Of a stretch of 9,523 nucleotides of DNA, positions 6,738 through 9,523 are shown one piece after another (the first letter of the stretch is position 1; each line of letters begins with the position of its first letter). The translations under genes were made by a program, and so were the position numbers. Location of the stretch: NCBI GenBank assembly GCA_013297575.1, contig JAAFHO010000162.1:1-9523 (forward strand). The letters run 5' to 3'. This stretch comes from Chitinophagales bacterium. GTDB taxonomy: Bacteria > Bacteroidota > Bacteroidia > Chitinophagales > Saprospiraceae. The notes under the pieces are model-generated. The model did not search any database. It was not told where the DNA came from and saw only the letters and a list, made by a program, of their open reading frames with translations.

Positions 6738-7910
6738 CTACATATTCTGTAAGAAATACTCAAATTTTTGTCCCATATTCATCGTATCTTTTTCACCGAT
6801 GGCTTTGCGACCCTCTTCTGCTGTTTTGCGTGCTTTATCCTTGTCGCCAAGGCGTTTTTGCAATTCCGCCTGTGTGAGGTAATACTCTGGTAATCCACCA
6901 AATTTAACGGCCATTGCAGCCCATTTTTCTGCTTGTTTCGACACTTTCAAATCCGTAGGGAAAGCGCGCATCATTTCGATACAAAGATCATTGAGGCGTG
7001 CTGCATTATTGCCCACCTGCTTTTGGCGGGTTTTCATGGCTTTAAGATAGCTCTTTGAGTTTTGTGTTGCAGCAGAATATTTTACATCGGCATCGCGCGC
7101 AAACTCAGCGGCTTTTTCGGGGTAATTGGCTTTCATTTTGGCCTTTGCATCGGCCAATAGGCTTTCATCTTTGAACTCGATGGCTTTGCGTAGGGTCGCG
7201 ATACATGCCTTTTCAATTTTGGCTGTAATGATTTGTTCCGTAAACATCTTGGTGATGGCCGCACGATTTTGGATAAACAAATCAAATACGCGACTGTCCG
7301 ATTCGGTAGCACCTTCAAAAATAAAACCGAGATTGAAAGGTGTTTTCAAATCTTTTTGGGTCGCCAAGTAATCGTTTACTATTTTCAAGGATGGTTTGCC
7401 AGCACGGTTCAATGCCGCCACATAGCCATACAAAAACTGAGGATCGCGCTCGCCTTCCTCGTATTTTTTTTGCATATCTACCGATTTATCGGATTTGCCA
7501 ACGGCTTTTTTACCCAAATCGAGTAAACCCGTTACGTCCAATGCACCCACTTGCTTTGCAGCCAATGCGCCTTTATCGTCGATAAACATCAAAGTAGGAT
7601 AAGCAGAAACGGGAAATTTGGAAGCGAATTCCGCATTTTCTTCTTTTTCCATATCAATTTTTAGGCACACAAAATTATTATTGAAATATTCACCCGCTTT
7701 TGGATCGGGGAATACCTGAGCGGCCATCCGTTTGCAGGGACCGCACCATTCTGCATAAGCATCCACAAAGATGAGTTTACCTTCCGACTTAGATTTGGCC
7801 AATGCCTCGGCCCATGTACCGTGAAAAAACTCAATACCTTGTGCGTAATTATTTTGCGCCACTACTAGGGCAAATAGGAATATAATTCCTTTAATAATGT
7901 TATTTTTCAT
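6738..7910 (-). CDS. Secreted thioredoxin-fold protein with long helical C-terminus
   Basis: This 390-residue protein has a signal peptide (hydrophobic 9-18, YAQ at 22-24) and then a thioredoxin domain at about 27-140. The redox motif WCGPCK places the active cysteines at 56 and 59, and the cis-proline is Pro105 in SAYPTLMF, so the domain should be active in thiol-disulfide exchange in the periplasm. A further cysteine is at 82. Residues 145-390 are Lys/Ala-rich and helical, with TPR-like character near the end (EYYLTQAELQKRLGDKDKAR), probably a protein-binding platform. Bacteroidota carry many such exported thioredoxin-like proteins; the substrate is unknown. The gene is 37 bases downstream of the NTF2-like gene, which suggests an operon, but a -7 element of its own lies in that gap. 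Confidence 0.92.
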   Translation of the reverse strand: MKNNIIKGIIFLFALVVAQNNYAQGIEFFHGTWAEALAKSKSEGKLIFVDAYAEWCGPCKRMAAQVFPDPKAGEYFNNNFVCLKIDMEKEENAEFASKFPVSAYPTLMFIDDKGALAAKQVGALDVTGLLDLGKKAVGKSDKSVDMQKKYEEGERDPQFLYGYVAALNRAGKPSLKIVNDYLATQKDLKTPFNLGFIFEGATESDSRVFDLFIQNRAAITKMFTEQIITAKIEKACIATLRKAIEFKDESLLADAKAKMKANYPEKAAEFARDADVKYSAATQNSKSYLKAMKTRQKQVGNNAARLNDLCIEMMRAFPTDLKVSKQAEKWAAMAVKFGGLPEYYLTQAELQKRLGDKDKARKTAEEGRKAIGEKDTMNMGQKFEYFLQNM

Positions 7911-7934
7911 GAATATTTATTTGAAAATTTTATG

Positions 7935-7942
7935 CAAAGTTA
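7935..7942 (-). promoter_or_regulatory. Candidate -7 element before the thioredoxin gene
   Basis: On the minus strand the sequence reads TAACTTTG, an exact match to the Bacteroidota TANNTTTG element, followed by GC as in strong promoters. It lies 24 bases before the start codon. No TTTG is found 19 bases further upstream, so it may be weak or depend on an activator. Confidence 0.4.
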
Positions 7943-7947
7943 GGGAA

Positions 7948-8397
7948 TTATTTACACCCTTTCCTGCGTGTATCAATAATATATTGGATTTTCCAGCCTG
8001 CTGCGGTTTTTACCAACTGAAAGGAATTGGTGCCACAATGGCTAATTTTTCCGTTGAGGTAAAACGTGTATGGAGTCCAGACACTGGCCAAAGACATTTC
8101 GCTGTGTACGGCATCAAATTTTATTTCCTCTTTGAACGTATCTTTTCTTGGACTGCCTACAAAACGCACAAAATCGGTAAAATTTTCGGTGTACATCTGG
8201 AGGTCGCTGTCTTTGTCTTTCATATAAGTTTGGAATACTGGATCGGGCATACAAGTGCTTAATAATGCCGTTGTGTCACCTGTTTCCATCGCCTCAAAAA
8301 ATCGATTAATAACGGCTTTTATCGCCTTTTCATCTTTTTGCGCCTGTGTTAAACAAGGCATGGCCAGTAGAATTAAAAAAAGTGTTATTTGTTTCAT
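7948..8397 (-). CDS. Secreted NTF2-like (SnoaL/lumazine-binding type) protein
   Basis: The ATG at 8397 gives 149 residues that begin with a signal peptide (MKQITLFLILLAMPCLTQAQ). An ATG at 8436 would add 13 residues and overlap marR by 20 bases, so the shorter form is preferred. The mature part follows the NTF2-like pattern: a charged helix with INRFFEAMETGDTTALLSTCMPDP (about 30-52), middle strands with a conserved SVWTPYTFYLNGKISHCG segment, and a final TNSFQLVKTAAGWKIQYIIDTRR strand pair. Proteins like this are annotated as nuclear transport factor 2 family or putative lumazine-binding; many are ligand-binding or non-enzymatic, and no catalytic pair can be assigned. It lies 19 bases after marR and probably shares its transcript. 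Confidence 0.8.
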   Translation of the reverse strand: MKQITLFLILLAMPCLTQAQKDEKAIKAVINRFFEAMETGDTTALLSTCMPDPVFQTYMKDKDSDLQMYTENFTDFVRFVGSPRKDTFKEEIKFDAVHSEMSLASVWTPYTFYLNGKISHCGTNSFQLVKTAAGWKIQYIIDTRRKGCK

Positions 8398-8416
8398 AGA
8401 TATAAAAATTAAAAAA

Positions 8417-8869
8417 CTAAAGCCTAAGTTTATCAATGAGCAGCGACAAATCGAGCAATTCCTGCTCTGTCATTTTATTACCAATGGCCTTATCATCACC
8501 TTGGTTCATCTGATCACCAATAGCATCGATCATCTCTAAGCCTTTTTTTGAAATAGAAACGACAACCATCCGGCGGTCTTCGTTGCTTATGATGCGTTCT
8601 ACCAATTCTTGTTCCCTTAGTTTTTCGACCAAACGGCTCACATTACTGCTGCGGTCGATCATCCTGCTTTTTATATCCAACACCGAAAGCCCTTGGGGTG
8701 ATCCCCGCAGGATACGCAAAATATTGTATTGTGGATTGGTGAGTCCATAGTCGCGTAGGGTGCGATTCATCAAACAATCGAGCCAACTCGCAGTAAATAG
8801 TATATTCAATATCGCACGCGTTTGCGGAGGTATTGGGGTAGAATTTTTAAGTTCCTCTTCTAAGGTCAT
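8417..8869 (-). CDS. MarR-family transcriptional regulator
   Basis: This 150-residue protein has the full MarR layout: N-terminal dimerisation helices (about 15-40), NPQYNILRILRG starting the winged helix-turn-helix at 45-56, the recognition helix in DRSSNVSRLVEKL (72-84), the wing with NEDRRMVVVSIS (96-107) and a C-terminal dimerisation helix. The Asp98-Arg99 pair of the wing is conserved. Such proteins are dimeric repressors released by phenolic compounds, drugs or oxidation; the only cysteine is Cys32, so thiol sensing is possible but not supported. The gene follows a MATE efflux pump on the same strand after 91 bases, which suggests it controls the pump or itself. GC-skewed transfer signs were not noticed. 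Confidence 0.95.
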   Translation of the reverse strand: MTLEEELKNSTPIPPQTRAILNILFTASWLDCLMNRTLRDYGLTNPQYNILRILRGSPQGLSVLDIKSRMIDRSSNVSRLVEKLREQELVERIISNEDRRMVVVSISKKGLEMIDAIGDQMNQGDDKAIGNKMTEQELLDLSLLIDKLRL

Positions 8870-8891
8870 TCACGTAGTGTATTTAATGACG

Positions 8892-8928
8892 CAAAGATAA
8901 GTGTTTTAATCCTTAATTTTATGAATTA
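8892..8928 (-). promoter_or_regulatory. marR promoter -7 element with adjacent AT-rich palindrome
   Basis: On the minus strand TATCTTTG (8899-8892) is an exact Bacteroidota -7 element followed by GC, predicting a start near 8885 and a leader of about 16 bases. The -33 position does not match TTTG. Instead an inverted repeat TAATT-N5-AATTA (8914-8928) covers that place. Its size and AT content suit a MarR dimer site, so autoregulation is possible. Confidence 0.5.
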
Positions 8929-8960
8929 TAGTGTAGCATCATCGATTAATGTCTTCAAAT

Positions 8961-9523
8961 TTACACTTTTACCGTTTTCCATGTCCCTTGTTTGAACGCC
9001 CAAATAACCGCCAAAGCCAGCATTGTTTCGGCGGTAATGATGCTGATATACACCCCTACTTGCCCCCAATGGAGTACCATCGCCAGTACCCATGCCAATG
9101 GAATTTCGACCAGCCAGAAAAAGATAAAATTGATGATGGTTGGTGTTTTGGTATTGCCCGCGCCATTGAGTGCTTGCGAAAGGATCATTCCGTAGCCAAA
9201 AAACACATAACCCGCTGCCAAAAAGCGCAGGCCAAGTGTACCCGCTTTTAAGGCTTCCGGCTCGGTGGTAAATATCCCAATCAAGGCCGGCGCAAACACC
9301 ATATACACCACACTTACGATGGCCATAAAAACCAAATTTAACTGACAAGCACGCCATACCGATTTTTCGGCGCGTTCGGGCAGGCCAGCACCCAGGTTTT
9401 GTCCCACCAAAGTTGCCGCTGCATTGGCCACACCCCACGATGGCAAAATGGTAAACACTATAATACGGATCGCAATGGTGTATCCCGCCGTTACTTCTTT
9501 CCCGATTTGTCCCAGGATAAAGA
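8961..9523 (-). CDS. MATE-family multidrug/Na+ or H+ antiporter, C-terminal part
   Basis: The frame stays open to the window edge, so only the last 186 residues are seen; a GTG at 9458 is internal. The typical MATE C-lobe signature ATLVGQNLGAG is at visible residues 36-46, followed by ALNGAGNTKTP at 117-127. About five hydrophobic membrane segments are present (roughly 17-36, 60-84, 95-115, 128-150 and 155-175), which corresponds to the second half of a usual protein of about 450 residues with 12 segments. MATE pumps in the inner membrane export cationic drugs or metabolites in exchange for Na+ or H+; the substrate cannot be told. The short polar tail ends in KQGTWKTVKV. It lies just upstream of marR on the same strand. 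Confidence 0.94.
   Translation of the reverse strand, partial: FILGQIGKEVTAGYTIAIRIIVFTILPSWGVANAAATLVGQNLGAGLPERAEKSVWRACQLNLVFMAIVSVVYMVFAPALIGIFTTEPEALKAGTLGLRFLAAGYVFFGYGMILSQALNGAGNTKTPTIINFIFFWLVEIPLAWVLAMVLHWGQVGVYISIITAETMLALAVIWAFKQGTWKTVKV

Noticed and set aside
8398..8436. Longer start for the NTF2-like gene
   Set aside because: It would put 13 residues before a complete signal peptide and overlap marR by 20 bases; the ATG at 8397 is better.
8926..9438. 170-codon minus-strand ORF overlapping the MATE gene
   Set aside because: It is a frame shadow; the MATE frame has clear family motifs and membrane segments through the same bases.
9456..9458. GTG as the start of the MATE gene
   Set aside because: The frame continues upstream to the window edge with MATE-like residues, so the start lies outside.

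Overview
The window looks like a chromosomal segment of a Bacteroidota bacterium, probably an environmental Saprospiria/Chitinophagia/Cytophagia-type lineage. It is moderately AT-rich and its start codons lack Shine-Dalgarno sequences. One gene carries an exact Bacteroidota promoter (TTTG, 19 bases, TATCTTTG). Several small secreted proteins are of the kind annotated in that phylum, and one intergenic region is filled with CTTTG-type short repeats. The species cannot be named from the sequence alone.

Layout. (1) Bases 1-1497, plus strand: the C-terminal part of a DUF4132 (YehI/MolR-like) protein, cut by the window edge. It is followed 24 bases later by a 132-residue protein that ends exactly in Gly-Gly and whose C-terminal third resembles MoaD/ubiquitin-like beta-grasp proteins. 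These two look like the end of a larger operon that lies upstream. (2) Bases 1498-1836: a gene-free leader with a nested inverted repeat and a 25-base-period direct repeat that runs into the next start codon. (3) Bases 1837-2964, plus: an unrecognised 375-residue protein made of two diverged copies of a beta-rich domain on either side of a hydrophobic, glycine/alanine-rich segment, closed by a clear intrinsic terminator. (4) Bases 3130-4623, plus: a secreted M48-type zinc metalloprotease with a helical, TPR-like C-terminal region. (5) Bases 4624-5123: about 500 bases without a credible gene, containing CTTTG-family repeats in both orientations. (6) Bases 5124-6674, plus: a secreted Bacteroidota protein of unknown function, probably DUF6770-like. 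(7) Bases 6738-9523, all minus strand, read right to left: the end of a MATE efflux pump, a MarR regulator, a secreted NTF2-like protein and a secreted thioredoxin-fold protein. A 12-bp perfect hairpin separates the two convergent gene blocks.

How the genes may work together. The DUF4132/Gly-Gly pair is the most interesting unit. DUF4132 proteins are known from MoxR-ATPase/VWA gene clusters (E. coli yehI-yehQ is an example), and a partner with a ubiquitin-like tail suggests protein conjugation, sulfur carriage or a scaffold role. That is inference. The MATE-MarR pair fits a drug- or metabolite-responsive efflux module. The MarR, NTF2-like and thioredoxin genes are closely spaced, though the thioredoxin gene has its own candidate -7 element. 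Four proteins (M48, DUF6770-like, NTF2-like, thioredoxin) have signal peptides and act outside the cytoplasm. No RNA genes, CRISPR array, insertion sequence or phage genes were seen.
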